This document shows positions 12,977-23,770 of a stretch of 64,000 bases of DNA, in pieces. Numbering within the stretch: position 1 is the stretch's first letter; the number at the start of each line of letters is the position of its first letter. Under the pieces are notes generated by a model. The model did not search any database. It worked only from the letters and a program-made list of their open reading frames with translations, and was not told the DNA's origin. The stretch spans positions 7,100,098 to 7,164,097 of the forward strand of contig JAQFVV010000017.1 of assembly GCA_028023455.1 (NCBI GenBank), written 5' to 3'. The stretch comes from Epiperipatus broadwayi (Eukaryota; Onychophora; Udeonychophora; Euonychophora; Peripatidae). Made by a program: the position numbers and the translations under genes.

Positions 12977-13299
12977 ATCAATCTTTAAAAAGTAAACGCA
13001 ACTTGAATAAAAAACAATTACCTTTTTTTTTTTTAAAAAAAGTAAACTTTTGATATGTTTAAACTGTATTAAGTGTTTAAAAATAAAATGATTTATATAA
13101 AATAGTTGAACCATTTTCACGCCTATTTGATCGAAAAGATAAAACAAATTTCAAGCTTTTAGAAAGTGCATTATCACGTGACAACTACAAGGTTGTCAAC
13201 AAAATGTGGGCAGTTGTAGCTAATTAGTTTAAATTAACTTATGGTAAGTGGATATGTTTAAATTAAGATTTGGAGGCCTAATTAGGAAAAAAACAACAT

Positions 13300-13830
13300 C
13301 GTTTTTGAGGTTGAAAAAAAACAAAATGAATAGAAAGTATCAATGGAAAACATTTTACGTCATTTAAATTGTATCCATTTTTTAATCAACTGGAATTAAG
13401 CTTCTGGCATAAATCAACAAATATTTCTATAAATAATCAAGCATAAATGGAGAACTGAAGCTCTGGTGGACTTATGATAACTGCCATTGATATGAGACAC
13501 TGCCTAACTCAAAATACTATATAGAGGCAAAGCTACATGGTGAGAGGAACAACCCATACATAATTATTTATCACAACAGTAAGTATAAAGTAGTCATATA
13601 AATATTTCAAAAGTTATCCCCAAATGGTATTAGACTGAAACTATTATAAGATGAATCCTAAATTACGAGTTTCACCAATGTGTTTCAAAGCTTGTGAGAA
13701 AGCAATTTGATAATTAAGCTTCTTATGATAAATATCAAGATATAAATTTTCTAATAAATGTTTTTTTTTTCACTCACCACTATCCAGTCTGCATCAAAGT
13801 ATTTATAATAGAAAATATGGCTTGCTAATA
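13300..13830. other. AT-rich DNA, no gene seen
   Basis: Nothing recognised. Confidence 0.4.
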
Positions 13831-13901
13831 GCAATATAGCTCCATTGGTTACTAATGTGATATTTCAAGAATCTAAAGATGTTAAGTTCAAGTCCTACAC
13901 T
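13831..13901 (+). repeat. tRNA-derived SINE head, degenerate
   Basis: TATAGCTCCATTGGTTA matches a pol III A box in a tRNA D-arm context. AGTTCAAGTCC, about 45 nt later, matches a B box. The acceptor stem does not close, so this is more likely a SINE promoter region than a working tRNA. Confidence 0.4.
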
Positions 13902-14689
13902 AGTATTGTCACTGGTTAGGCCAGCAAGTCATTGTCTGCATGTGAAGCTTATCTTGCATTGTTTCTGTAGATATTAGAATAATTAGATATCTGTTGAACC
14001 TTTTCATTAATTATTCCATTGTGCACTTTTTCCAGATGATATTTATAAATACCTACTATTCTTGTCCAAAAATATGGATTTCAAACTACAAATTGATTTT
14101 GGACAGTTTTATTCTTTCATTTTAGTGAATATAATCCTTATCATTGAGGCTGATGGTCTTGAAATATTAATAGTTTAGCAATTTTAGATACTGATACTCC
14201 AAATAATCAAATATGACCATCTCATTACTATCCTCTTAGAGTTCCATCTGTATTAAACCAAGTTGCATTTCTCTGTTACAAAATTCCAAAAATATAATCT
14301 TAATAATGCAGGGAATCCTGCACAGTAAGTTTGGTCTTTTTTGAATTATATCTTGTATACGAAATGTTTTATATGTAGAATAATTTACTTATTTTAAAAT
14401 ATTAAAATGACGAATTACATTATCTTAAATATATATTTTGGTTAAATTTTAATTATTTTACACTGTTACATAAGAGTATACTATATCACTTACAGCAATA
14501 GTTTTATTTAGTGAAATTACAAGTTTCGTATTTTCAATATTTGTATGTGTACATGAAAAATAATAATTCAGATATAAATTTTACCAATTTTAACCTATAA
14601 ATAGACAATGACCATTAATTATGTAATACAAAGAATATATATCTTAAGAAGTAAATCTTTCAATGTGCATATCAATTAATAAATCAATA
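13902..14689. other. AT-rich DNA, no gene seen
   Basis: Nothing recognised. Confidence 0.4.
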
Positions 14690-15490
14690 GTAATCTGTCC
14701 TATGGATAGGCCAAGAGAGCAGTCAAATCACAAATTTATCCATTTCTCTACTTCATTTTCTTCATTGCTCAGCTCTTCAATTCCATGTATCTCTTTCCAT
14801 CTCATATCATCCAGCAAAGTCGATCTTTTCCATCCTTGCTTCTTGTTTCCACTTACTATTCCCTCCAAAATATCTTTCATTAAATTATTCTTTCATTTTA
14901 AAATATGTCTAATTCAGTTTCTCTTGCTATCTCTAATTTCCTCAATCAATCTTCTTTTTTCACTTAATCTTTTCAAAACATCTTCATTTGTCATTTTATG
15001 GATTCTTCTCCATGATCACATTTCAAAAGACTTTCAATCTGATACTATTTTTTTTATTCATTGTCCATATTTCACAACCATACAATAATACCCTCCATAC
15101 ATAGCATTTAGGTAATCTTTTTATTAAATTTTCTCTTGAAAGAGCCACAAAGTATTTTCTTAAGAAATGCCTCCTTTGCCGATGCTATTCTTTTTTTAAC
15201 TTCATCTTCACTTCTTCCATCCTCACTCAACCAATTTCCCAAACATCTAAATCCATTTAAATGTTGACCTATATTATCACGGATTTCAACTTGCAGTCTT
15301 TTTGTATTCCTCCCTATTCATAAACACTTTGGTCTTCTCAACATTAATCTTCATTCCATATATCCTTCCTCCAATTTATTCAACATATTCTGAAGACTCT
15401 TTTCAACCTCGGCTACAAGAGCCATATCATTTGCAAATCTTATACATTATATTATTCTATCTCCAACATTTGCTCCTCTACAATCTAAAT
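14690..15490 (-). pseudogene. Decayed LINE, RT end and C-terminus (LINE-C)
   Basis: Read on the minus strand from 15450 down, broken frames give FANDMALVAEVEKSLQNML, where the FADD catalytic pair of reverse transcriptase has become FAND. Then come KINVEKTKVF and LPKCYVWRVLLYGCEIWTMN, and near 14750 EENEVEKWINL. This order is that of the end of a non-LTR reverse transcriptase and its C-terminal tail. The fragment at 2245-2625 is a second copy. Frameshifts and stops throughout mark it as dead. Confidence 0.7.
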
Positions 15491-15821
15491 ATTTATTTAA
15501 CATGCACATACCATAAGAATGGATTTACAAGTTAGATTTTCTAAAATCACATTTTAATGAATTATGAACTCTTTGATATCAACATAAATCAACTAATCAG
15601 AAGAAAAATCTGATTTCCAAGTTCTTATGTGAAAAATAAATCATTGATATTCAAAGAGGAATTATTAGATTAGTGGCAGACTTCATAAAACCTCAGTAGA
15701 ACCATTTTAAGTTTCAGATAAACATTATATTGATTAAAACAACCTCATAAATAGACAACTGCTGTTAAATGTGTATTATTGAGAATATATAATAATATTT
15801 ATTGAGAAATAATCTTATTAA
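15491..15821. other. AT-rich DNA, diverged repeat
   Basis: Short blocks resemble sequence at 14640-14680 and 16240-16400, for example AAAAATCTGA followed by AAGTT and TTATGTG. No gene is seen. Confidence 0.4.
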
Positions 15822-15928
15822 AACAGACAAAACTCTATATGTATTGCCACTCAGTGCAAGCCAGAGTAATCAATGGATGCCAGAAGGCTTGTGCATAAAA
15901 TTCCCATCTAGTGCCTATTTACCTAATA

Positions 15929-15970
15929 TCCCCAGACTAGTTTCTGGCTTGTGGCCTTCGTCAGTGAGGA
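15929..15970 (-). ncRNA. Hammerhead ribozyme candidate (Hh1)
   Basis: Read on the minus strand: stem I TCCTCA, core CTGACGA, A, stem II GGC-CACAA-GCC, A, GAAA, then C-TA-GTC, then TGGGGA pairing back to stem I over six base pairs with one wobble. All invariant core positions (CUGANGA, GAAA, a UH cleavage site) are present. Stem III is only two pairs, as in type I hammerheads of Penelope-like elements, which are thought to work better as dimers. The A-A juxtaposition at the base of stem II is not ideal. Confidence 0.65.
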
Positions 15971-16021
15971 GCCTTGGGTCTGAGAGCTGCACCTAGATCT
16001 TAGTGCTCTCAAATCCAAGGC

Positions 16022-16063
16022 TCCTCACTGATGAAGGCCACAAGCCAGAAACTAGTCTGGGGA
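16022..16063 (+). ncRNA. Hammerhead ribozyme candidate (Hh1), canonical core
   Basis: Stem I TCCTCA (16022-16027) pairs with TGGGGA (16058-16063). The core CTGATGA is at 16028-16034. Stem II is GGC (16036-16038) with GCC (16044-16046) and a CACAA loop. GAAA is at 16048-16051. C-TA-G-T-C follows, with predicted cleavage after C16057. This is the best Hh1 ribozyme in the window. Confidence 0.7.
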
Positions 16064-16192
16064 TATTGGACTAGAAGGCACTAGGATGGGGATTTTATGC
16101 ACAAGCATTCTGGCATCCATTGATTACTCTGGCTTGCACTGAGTGACAATACGTATAGAGAGTTTTGCCTATTTCAATAACAGTTAAGAGCA

Positions 16193-16719
16193 AACATAAG
16201 AAATGGTGATCATATGATGTTTATTGGAGAAATAATCTTCCAATGTGTATACCATAAAAATAATTTTAAGTTAAATTTTCTAGTCATTTTAATAAACTTA
16301 TAAATAATGCCCTTTCTTGTGTCAAAGCAAATCCATAGCCAGATAAAAATCTGACTTCTAAGTTTTTATGTGGATAGTAAATCATTCAGTCATAAAGCAA
16401 CTGTTGATACAAGGGAGGACATTACTTGCAAGTTATTAAAATGAGTCTAGAAAGGCTGATGTCATATTCACATAGGAAGATTATTTTTTTGTAAATATTA
16501 TTTTGCAGTATATACAAATTAAAAAGTTTTGCCCTGTAGTAGTTAACATATTTGCCTTTGAAGCAAAAAAAACTTCGAAAACTTTTAAACAAGCCATGAA
16601 ATTTTTCCAGCACTCGGATCTACCTTACTAAATGGTATGGTCACAAATTAATTTCAGCTCATCAAATGAGTTATCATGAATCAAAAATAAAAATATTTCC
16701 AAAATAAAAGTGTAATTAC
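16193..16719. other. AT-rich DNA, no gene seen
   Basis: Begins with the Hh1 trailing sequence (AGAAATGGTGATCATATGATG). No coding signal follows. Confidence 0.4.
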
Positions 16720-16787
16720 CACAGATGGTGTAAGTGTTATGTTCCGACTGACATTTAATGCATGGTCATCTTTATATGAATCAACAA
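16720..16787 (-). CDS. Possible exon downstream of the ankyrin exon
   Basis: On the minus strand the 68 nt between an ATCAG acceptor and a GTAATT donor read as two spare nucleotides plus 22 codons, including DSYKDDHALNVSRNITLTPS. The incoming phase (one base carried over) matches the outgoing phase of the ankyrin exon at 17309-17407, and the order on the strand is right. The acceptor has a poor pyrimidine tract, and joining would not give the usual ankyrin glycine. It may be chance. Confidence 0.22.
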
Positions 16788-17100
16788 CTGATGTAATGCA
16801 CGTTTGAATAAACATAATTGGAAGCAATATGTTTGCTATGAATACCATATTTAATAAATTCAAATAATTACAGCATTAATTAAAATAAAACATGGACTAA
16901 GTACTTGCAATAATATGCTCTTTTGCCACAATGCAAACTACAATATATTACAAACAAATCTCTCAACCCACCCATATAAATTTGCTAACTTGATTCTTTA
17001 ATTAATAACAGCCAGATAGTCATTTATTAGCCAATACTAGATGATTAACGGGTGGAAAATTGTGAACATGCATATAATATGAAAAGAATTCTAAGAATCA

Positions 17101-17171
17101 CTCATCCCAAATTCAAACTCAGGTTATGGGGCAAGGCAGATGGGTGTTCTAACTATTATGCTATAAGCCCC
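17101..17171 (-). repeat. tRNA-derived SINE head, degenerate
   Basis: On the minus strand TAGCATAATAGTTAGAAC fits an A box and GAGTTTGAATTTGG a weak B box, with about 38 nt between. The acceptor and T stems do not pair well. It is a pol III-derived SINE or an old tRNA pseudogene. Confidence 0.4.
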
Positions 17172-17308
17172 CTCTGTCCATAATAGTATCATAATATTAT
17201 TTACATGCCAATTTGTTGCAATGAAAATATAATATAGATGAGCATACACCCTCTAGAAGCTGTACTCATTACATTTTAAAAAGAAAAAATATATAGCTAT
17301 ATACCAAC

Positions 17309-17407
17309 CTTTATGAATAGCATAATGCAATGCTGTTCTATTCAAATGATCAACAAGATTCAAATCACACGAGGCATTGACCAAAATAGGGACTAAATCA
17401 TAGCATT
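17309..17407 (-). CDS. Ankyrin-repeat exon of a host gene (partial)
   Basis: A 99-nt internal exon, exactly the 33 codons of one ankyrin repeat, entering and leaving in phase 1. The acceptor is TTTATTTTTTGTAG ending at 17408 and the donor is GTTGGT starting at 17308. The reading is CYDLVPILVNASC, DLNLVDHLNRTALHYAIHK and then a split glycine position. This fits the repeat pattern of a helix ending in LL/IL, a D-x-N loop, and T-A-L-H-x-A before G. Ankyrin repeats mediate protein binding, and the parent protein cannot be named from one repeat. An alternative donor four bases later (GTATAT) would break the symmetric phase. Neighbouring exons are not firmly visible, so introns are long or the gene is fragmentary. 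Confidence 0.7.
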
Positions 17408-17604
17408 CTACAAAAAATAAACAAAAACATATTTTAGTGCTTAGTGACAACATCGCTAGATATTAAATTTAATTTTAATATACATGTTAAACACATTCTG
17501 CTTCTTAAAACTAAAAGTAATTCTTCTCTTAATATGTTAATAATAAGGAATGATATTTTCCTACATTGTTAAATATTTATGCCTGTTGAAATAAAGTGTA
17601 ATAC

Positions 17605-18012
17605 CATCTACAAAGTGCATGTGCGTTCGCTTATTGGTATTACAGTTTATAAAACATCACGCTATATAAAATAAATGTCTTGTTTATATATGTTTAATTT
17701 AATAAAAATGACGTATCGTAAATTCTAGAAATTTTACAAGCATCATTCATTCACGTAGTAAAAAAGTAATTTAAAGTGATCAATTAATATCACCATGCTC
17801 CCATTTTCTAACACTTAAGATTTGCCCATACGTATACGTTTGGGTCAAAAAGATAGATGGATTCATTCTATCTTTTCCCAAAGACTTTATCTTGTGTTTG
17901 AAAAAGTGGGAGTATTCATTTATATAGTGACATCTACAAAGCGCATGTGCATTAGCTTATTGGTATTACAGTTTATAAAACATCATGCTATATAAAATAA
18001 ATGTCTTGTTTA
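17605..18012. repeat. Pair of direct repeats, about 85 bp each
   Basis: Sequences 17605-17690 and 17927-18012 match closely, sharing GGTATTACAGTTTATAAAAC and ATATAAAATAAATGTCTTGT. The 235 bp between contains two small palindromes, around CCCATACGTATACGTTTGGG and GATAGATGGATTCATTCTATC-like sequence. They could be short terminal repeats of an unknown element or a dispersed tandem unit. Confidence 0.5.
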
Positions 18013-18479
18013 AAAAGTTATTAAATAATTTAGAGAACAAGAGTATTAAACAGAAAATCAAATGAGTAATTAACAGGAAATTAATTTAATATCTCATTTG
18101 AAATGTGGAACTATTACAGAATGCTTCTCTACAATCCACTATGCTCTCCACAGGACTAATACATTTGTTTAGAATGTAAAATCAACAAGACTATTAGAGC
18201 TAATAAGAAAATGGATAATAAATTTTGGACACCCAGTGAGAAGACCCAACTCTATAAAAAGGCTTAACACAGAACGAAATGTGGAAAGTCATCATTCATA
18301 TGTTGCTTTCCAATGTGGTGAGCAGATCAGATTGGGTTAGCAATTGCCATAAAGTCCATAACACATTACATATGTTCCAAAATTGTGAATTATGGAGAAA
18401 AATAATGGAGTTCTTTACATGGCATCACTGGAGGATAATTAAAGTTTTGGGTTAATAATCAAAATAATACCTAATGCGG
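18013..18479. other. AT-rich DNA, no gene seen
   Basis: Nothing recognised. Confidence 0.4.
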
Positions 18480-18660
18480 TGCTCGAGTTAGTATTTTGGA
18501 TTTAGTGTCTGAATATCTTAGCACGTCATTGATGAGAGCCATTAGCTCAAAACTGGTTTGGGGACAGGGATAATTCTAGAGATTTTAAATGCTTTCTCTT
18601 CCGACATTTATCAGAAATGCTTGTTTAGAGCTATTAGCATGCTCATTATATTATTTATGT
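18480..18660 (+). mobile_element. Hh3 ribozyme repeat, single copy
   Basis: The region after the ribozyme (ATTCTAGAGATTTTAAATGC, then a CATTTATCA block and GAGCTATTAGCAT) matches the foldback copy at 43505-43750. That defines a third family. It is noncoding. Confidence 0.6.
18523..18564 (+). ncRNA. Hammerhead-like ribozyme, mutated (Hh3)
   Basis: Stem II is perfect (GAGC-CATTA-GCTC) with the canonical G-C base next to the core. The core reads TTGATGA and AAAA instead of CTGATGA and GAAA. C-TG-GTT follows, then GGGG. Combining this copy with the one at 43620 suggests that the ancestor had a full core. Confidence 0.45.
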
Positions 18661-20552
18661 AATAAATAATATGAATTTACTTTAAGCAATATGTAGAATG
18701 TTATACAATAAAATACATGATCATTGCATGTTTTAACAACTACAACAACAAACAGGTAAATGGGTTTTATTTTTCTGACCTTTAAATTAACCAAATTGTT
18801 TAGTTTGTTAAAATTTGTTGGTAAAACAATTGAAATAAATTTTAATCTGCTAAAGCCACATTCTTTGGTTGATATTGTTAATAGAAATGTTAACAAAATA
18901 TCTAAATGGATTAAACTATTGGGATATGATTTATCCAGATCTTCTTTAGTTATGCAGACCAATATATCTTTCAGACACAATTTGGGGGAGACTCATTTGA
19001 AATACATTTTTTTCATTTTACCAATTAATAGTATAGATTTCATCATATTCTAGGGAAAAGCGTTTTTTTTTTTAAATTCAGCTAACAAAAAATCATTTAA
19101 ATGTTTTTCCAAAAGTCAAAAAAGGATTATTTTTCCAGGTTTTTTTAATTGGTCATCCAGCAGCCACTTCCTAAAATAGATTTTTTTTTTTTATGTGTAC
19201 TTTGTATTTCTAGTCACTTGAATTTACTGTTTCATTCCTATTTTTATCATGCAGTTAATTTTTTCTCTACTTTTTTTTAATTTGAGAAGTAAAATTAATT
19301 TTATCTTTTATAAATTATTAATTCAGAGAAAATACAATATTTTCAAAATCTTTATTTTTTTTACAAACTATAACAAAATTTTTATAAATTTACAGATTGG
19401 ATTGCTGCAGTTTTCCAAAGATGTATCACAAGATCTTTGGTTCAGAATGCAATACACATCATGTACAAATGCCCTAAATACTTTATATTCTTTAATTAAG
19501 AGGAATATTTAATAAAGATATTGATTTTTCTTATCTTCTGATATGTATAACAGTGAAATAATGTTTTGTTGAATTTTAATAAATGTGTTTCAGTTAAATT
19601 TAAGAAATAACTATTCATGGGCATATTTGGTTCAATTATTAATTTTGGATGCTGAATACAGTTGGATTTTCCAAGCCAAGTTGGTGCCATATTCATCTTA
19701 TACTCTTGTATTCTTAATATATGTTATCTTTTTCTAATTTATTTAAAATTTCTATCACATCTTTCCCAGACTCTTCGCTAATAACAGTAAAATCTAAAAA
19801 TTTATTTTCAAATATTATCGAAAATAATAATATCTTGTTCATTTGATTTCACCTCTATTATTTTGTTTTGCACTTTAGATGCTGGACATTAAGATAGTTT
19901 AGTTTCTGGATTTAAATATTCTACTTTTATTTCTGCCTTTCCATTTACCATTCCAGTTAAATTTAAAACTATCCCATTTGAATTGTCATCATATTCATTA
20001 CTTCTTATTAAAGTTAAATATAGTACAAAGTATAATAACATCTCAAAATTATTTTAGGTATATATTATTTACTAACATTATTATATATTTGTTTTTATAT
20101 GACATTATCGATTAGCATTTCTTCTCTATATTCAATGAGCTTTTCAAATATTTCCAGATAGGATAAGCATTTACATGCTTAACTGTTGCTTCAGCATTAG
20201 GATCTGTTCAATTCAAAGACTTCTGTTTATTAAATATAACAATTTGATTACAAAATGATAAAAGATATGGAAAACAAAACATTTGCTTTCAGAATATAAA
20301 ATCATTTTTTTAAAAGTTGCTTTTGTTAAAATTATGCCCATTAGGAGTAGAGACATATATAATTTTATTTTTTAATGTTAGGACTAGTAAATTATTTCTT
20401 CTAAAAACAGAATCCAATATATCGCATTATTAAATGTTTCCAAAACATCCACAACTTTTTCAGAATTATTGCAATGTTCCTAGAAAATCTTTACAAAATA
20501 AAATAATCACACTTTTTGAAATGCACTTTTAACATTTTATTTAAAATGTATT
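18661..20552. other. AT-rich DNA, no gene seen
   Basis: Open frames at 18760-19053 and 19249-19512 are rich in Phe, Ile, Lys and Asn and carry no motif or splice signals that I trust. Confidence 0.4.
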
Positions 20553-20778
20553 TGTAAATATAGGGGATTTGAACTCAGACTTTCAAGCAACCTTTAATTA
20601 TCCACACTATCTTATACTTCTGATACACATGACCACATACATAGAAAAGATAAATAATCACCAATATACATATTTCGTGCAGCACGAAATATGTATATTG
20701 GTGATTATTTATCTTTTCTACATGTGTGTGGTCATGTGTATCAGTAGTAAAGTTTGAGTTCAAATCCCTATATTTACA
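20553..20778. repeat. Palindrome built from two Hh2 halves
   Basis: Left and right arms are reverse complements around 20681 (TTTCGTGC-A-GCACGAAA), each about 100 bp, with one indel of about 31 bp in the outer part. Each arm is the Hh2 sequence from the ribozyme GAAA outward. The centre falls in the stem II region (AGCAC), so the CTGATGA half is missing from both arms. The outer ends carry GAGTTCAAATCCC. Confidence 0.75.
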
Positions 20779-20954
20779 ATTAAGTTCCAGGTATAAGAAT
20801 GCCTGTATTTCAAATCTTAAAATGTATTTCTAAATGGTATTTACTTCACTTTTCTTTATTGTTTTGTTTTGTAATATTTATAAACTCGTTATAAATAAGT
20901 GTTAAAAAAAGGTAAAATAATTTAAATTTAGCATTTATATTGCACTAAGTATAC

Positions 20955-21180
20955 TTTTGCAAAACACTGACAGAGCACCCTTCAATTATCCGCACTATCT
21001 CATACAACTGATGCACATGACCACATGCATGTAGAAAAGATAAATAATCACCAATATATATATTTTATGCAGCACGAAATACGTATATTGGCGATTATGT
21101 ATGAGATAGTGTGGATAGTTGAAGGATTCTTGCAAGCCTGAGTTCAAATTCCCTATATTTCCAATTAAGCTCCAGGTTTG
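20955..21180. repeat. Second Hh2 half palindrome, more diverged
   Basis: Same design as 20553-20778, centred near 21070 at TATGC-A-GCACGAAAT. The right arm lost a segment, so it runs from ATTGGCGATTAT straight into GTATGAGATAGTG. It again ends in GAGTTCAAATTCCC. Confidence 0.65.
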
Positions 21181-21229
21181 CGAAGAGTGCCTGGTTTTCA
21201 AATATTTACACATGAAGCTTGTATCATGC

Positions 21230-21640
21230 CCATTCCTCTTCTATGTATTTAAATGTATAAGGTCCTATACATGAGGAGTCAGAGTGACTTGAGGTCAACA
21301 TGGGCATGGCAATAATATTGGCATCAGCATGGGATTTGGGCTTTCCTTCATCAGATTTTCAATGATATGGATGGCTGAAAAGTTGGAGGTTGGAGTAGAT
21401 TGTAATCTGTTCATTAAAGTGTGAAGATTTGCTATCTTAATATAAACTGAGCACTGATTATATATGTGTGTGGGAGATGATAATCTGGACCAACTGATGA
21501 TTGCTGGTTTAGCACGAAATACATATATTAGTGTTTTTTTTTTTTACATGTGTGTTGTCATGTATCGGTTGTATGAGATAGTGTAGATAGTTGAAGGGTG
21601 CTTGAAAGTCTGAGTTCAAATCCCCTACATTTCATTTATA
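21230..21640 (+). mobile_element. Hh2 ribozyme repeat, long copy
   Basis: Aligns along its length with 6877-7334: a TACATGAGG block, TTCATCAGATTTTCAAT, GGAGTAGATTG and the ribozyme. It then ends with a trailing part containing GAGTTCAAATCCCC. It is noncoding. Confidence 0.7.
21489..21532 (+). ncRNA. Hammerhead ribozyme candidate (Hh2)
   Basis: ACCAA, CTGATGA (21494-21500), stem II TGCT-GGTTT-AGCA, C, GAAA (21516-21519), then a two-pair stem III (AT/AT) with an ACAT loop and an ATA cleavage triplet. The second stem I strand TTAGT has one mismatch to ACCAA. The core is complete. Confidence 0.6.
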
Positions 21641-22274
21641 ATGAGTTAATAAATATTAAAATATATTTGCAATTTCTTTATCAGGGTTTAGTCAGCAAAT
21701 TAAGTCTTCTATGTGTGATTTAATTTCTATTGGTTTAATTTCAGTATGTCTTCTTTTTAATTATTTTCCTGAACAGTAATTTCATTTTTCCCTACTTGAT
21801 TATACTTAGATTAGAGCTTTTGCTTCTTTACATCTGATGCAAATGTATTTTTTAAAAGCATTTGTTCCGTAATTTCTTTTTTCCTAACCTTATTTTTTTG
21901 TTGTTGTAAAGAAATAAAATAATAATATTTTACTTGTATTTCTAAAACCAATGCCAAATAAATTAATGCATAAATGAAATATTTTTTTAAATATAAAATG
22001 AGTTCCTATGCAAGAAAACCAAATAGGGCAGCATACCTAATGAATCAGTGAGAACTTTGATTCTGGCATGTCACACCAAAAGTATGCTTACTGTGCCTAA
22101 GAAAAATGGAGACTAATTCATATGAAGAAAATAATAAAACCTTTTCAGTTGCGAACATTAAAAATATTTTGCTAATTTATTAAAATACAAACGAAAAGAA
22201 AAATATGAGTTTATAATAATACAAAATTATAACAAACTAAATCTAAATGAAAATAGAACAAAATAAAAGAACTT
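21641..22274. other. AT-rich DNA, no gene seen
   Basis: Nothing recognised. Confidence 0.4.
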
Positions 22275-22610
22275 GGGATAGAATAGATTATCATTTTCAA
22301 CTATTATCAACTCACTGCAGGATGGTCTTCCCAATTTTAGTCTTATTTCTCCAATTCGTAGCTTCTCTTCTCCTTATCTCACAAAACTTTACTTCACTTA
22401 TCTATCACCTGTGGCATCTTTTTAGGTCTTTCATAATCTCTTGGAATCCATTCAAGAGTTCAACTTGCATTTATTAGCATTTCTTCTAGTAACATGCTTA
22501 GACCAATTCCATTTCAACGAAGTCAGTGACATCTATTGTTCTCTCACTTTGTATTTCACTTTCAATTCTCAACATTTCTTTCATACTTTTCCGAGTATAA
22601 AGAATTAGCA
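22275..22610 (-). pseudogene. LINE-A 3' fragment, decayed
   Basis: On the minus strand this matches the last 330 bp of the LINE at 51023-54212, including the CTGCAGTG and ATGGATGAAAT-type segments in altered form. It is 5'-truncated and out of frame. Confidence 0.65.
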
Positions 22611-22857
22611 TATTGTTGGAAAAATAAGATATTAACAAATAATTTTACAATAATCAATATAAAATAAATTTTTGAAAAATTAAATGCAGATATACGATGA
22701 TACAATTTTATAATTGTACAATAATGATATGCATAATAATGGAGAATAAATCCAAGGCAAATTAGATATCAGACATCATAAAATCTAGCAGCACCCAACA
22801 TCATGTTTGCTTCTCATGGCAGCAAAATGCAGTTTATTTCTCCTTACGCACATATAA

Positions 22858-23072
22858 GATTATATCCATGTAAACAGAAATAACATTTGTCTTTTTGATG
22901 CTGCCAGGAAGTTATCAATTACTACTAATTGGAAATTATCCTGAGACAAGTTTTCTCTATTAATTTATAATAGAAAACTTGTTTGGCTTAAAGATAATTG
23001 TCAATTAATAGTAATTGATAAATGCCAACATCAAAGTTTAAAGGTTATCTCTGTTTTCATGGATATATAATC
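22858..23072. repeat. Foldback element, arms about 95 bp
   Basis: The left arm, from AGATTATATCCATG, returns inverted to ATGGATATATAATC at the right. An inner arm pairs ACAAGTTTTCT with AGAAAACTTGT. It is noncoding and MITE-like. Confidence 0.55.
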
Positions 23073-23437
23073 ATTTCTGTTTATTATAACAATCCATGAA
23101 AATATTTAATTCAATTAGACACACACATATATATAAATATATCATCTGTTGTAGCATGAATAGACAATTATAAATGCTGATATTATTTTCATATGTCTTT
23201 AATGCTTATACCAAATGGTCAGGAGTAGTCACATTGCTATCTATATTGATGAAATATTGTTTGTTTTATAATAGCGTGTTGAAACCACCAGAGGGTGTGG
23301 TTTGTTTGTAAACAAAGATAAATATAATGTTGCCAGGGCTGTGTTTTTTTGTTTGGTTTGGTTTGTTTATCACATTTAGAAAAGTAATATCAAATAATGA
23401 ATTTACAAAAAGTACTTAATTTTTTTTATTCTTTTCA

Positions 23438-23560
23438 TTACTTATATTTTCGGGCCAGGTTTTTTTTTTCTATGTATTTTTTTTGTTTATCACATTACTT
23501 ATATTTTCAGGCCAGGTTTTTTTTTCTATGTATTTTTTTGTTTATCACATTTAAAAGTAC
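23438..23560. repeat. Two tandem copies of a 62-bp unit
   Basis: The unit ATTACTTATATTTTC(G/A)GGCCAGG, then a T run and TATGTATTTTTTTGTTTATCAC, occurs twice in a row. A third partial ATTACTTATATTTT occurs near 23639. Confidence 0.6.
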
Positions 23561-23770
23561 TATCAAATCAATTTTGAATACAAAAAAAATACATCAATTA
23601 AAAATGAATTTTAAAAAGTAGTTACTTTTTATTCTTCTCATTACTTATATTTTTGGTTCGGTATTCTACAAAAAAATCAGCTTCTTATTTATTTGTTTGT
23701 TTTATTTTTATAAATTACAAATAAATCGATTTCCATTTAACAGTAACATTTACAACCCAAAGTCAAACTT

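Larger units (their letters stand above)
15822..16192. mobile_element. Head-to-head pair of Hh1 ribozyme repeats
   Basis: A minus-strand Hh1 unit (15822-16000) and a plus-strand unit (about 16003-16192) meet at AGATCT, making a palindrome with arms of about 180 bp. Both carry intact hammerhead cores. The arms differ at scattered sites, so the pair is not brand new. Adjacent inverted partial copies are a known habit of Penelope-like elements. That link is inference here. Confidence 0.8.

Noticed and set aside
23285-23300. CCACCAGAGGG resembling a CTCF core
   Set aside because: It is a single short match with one consensus mismatch, and other factors could bind. There is too little support to annotate it.
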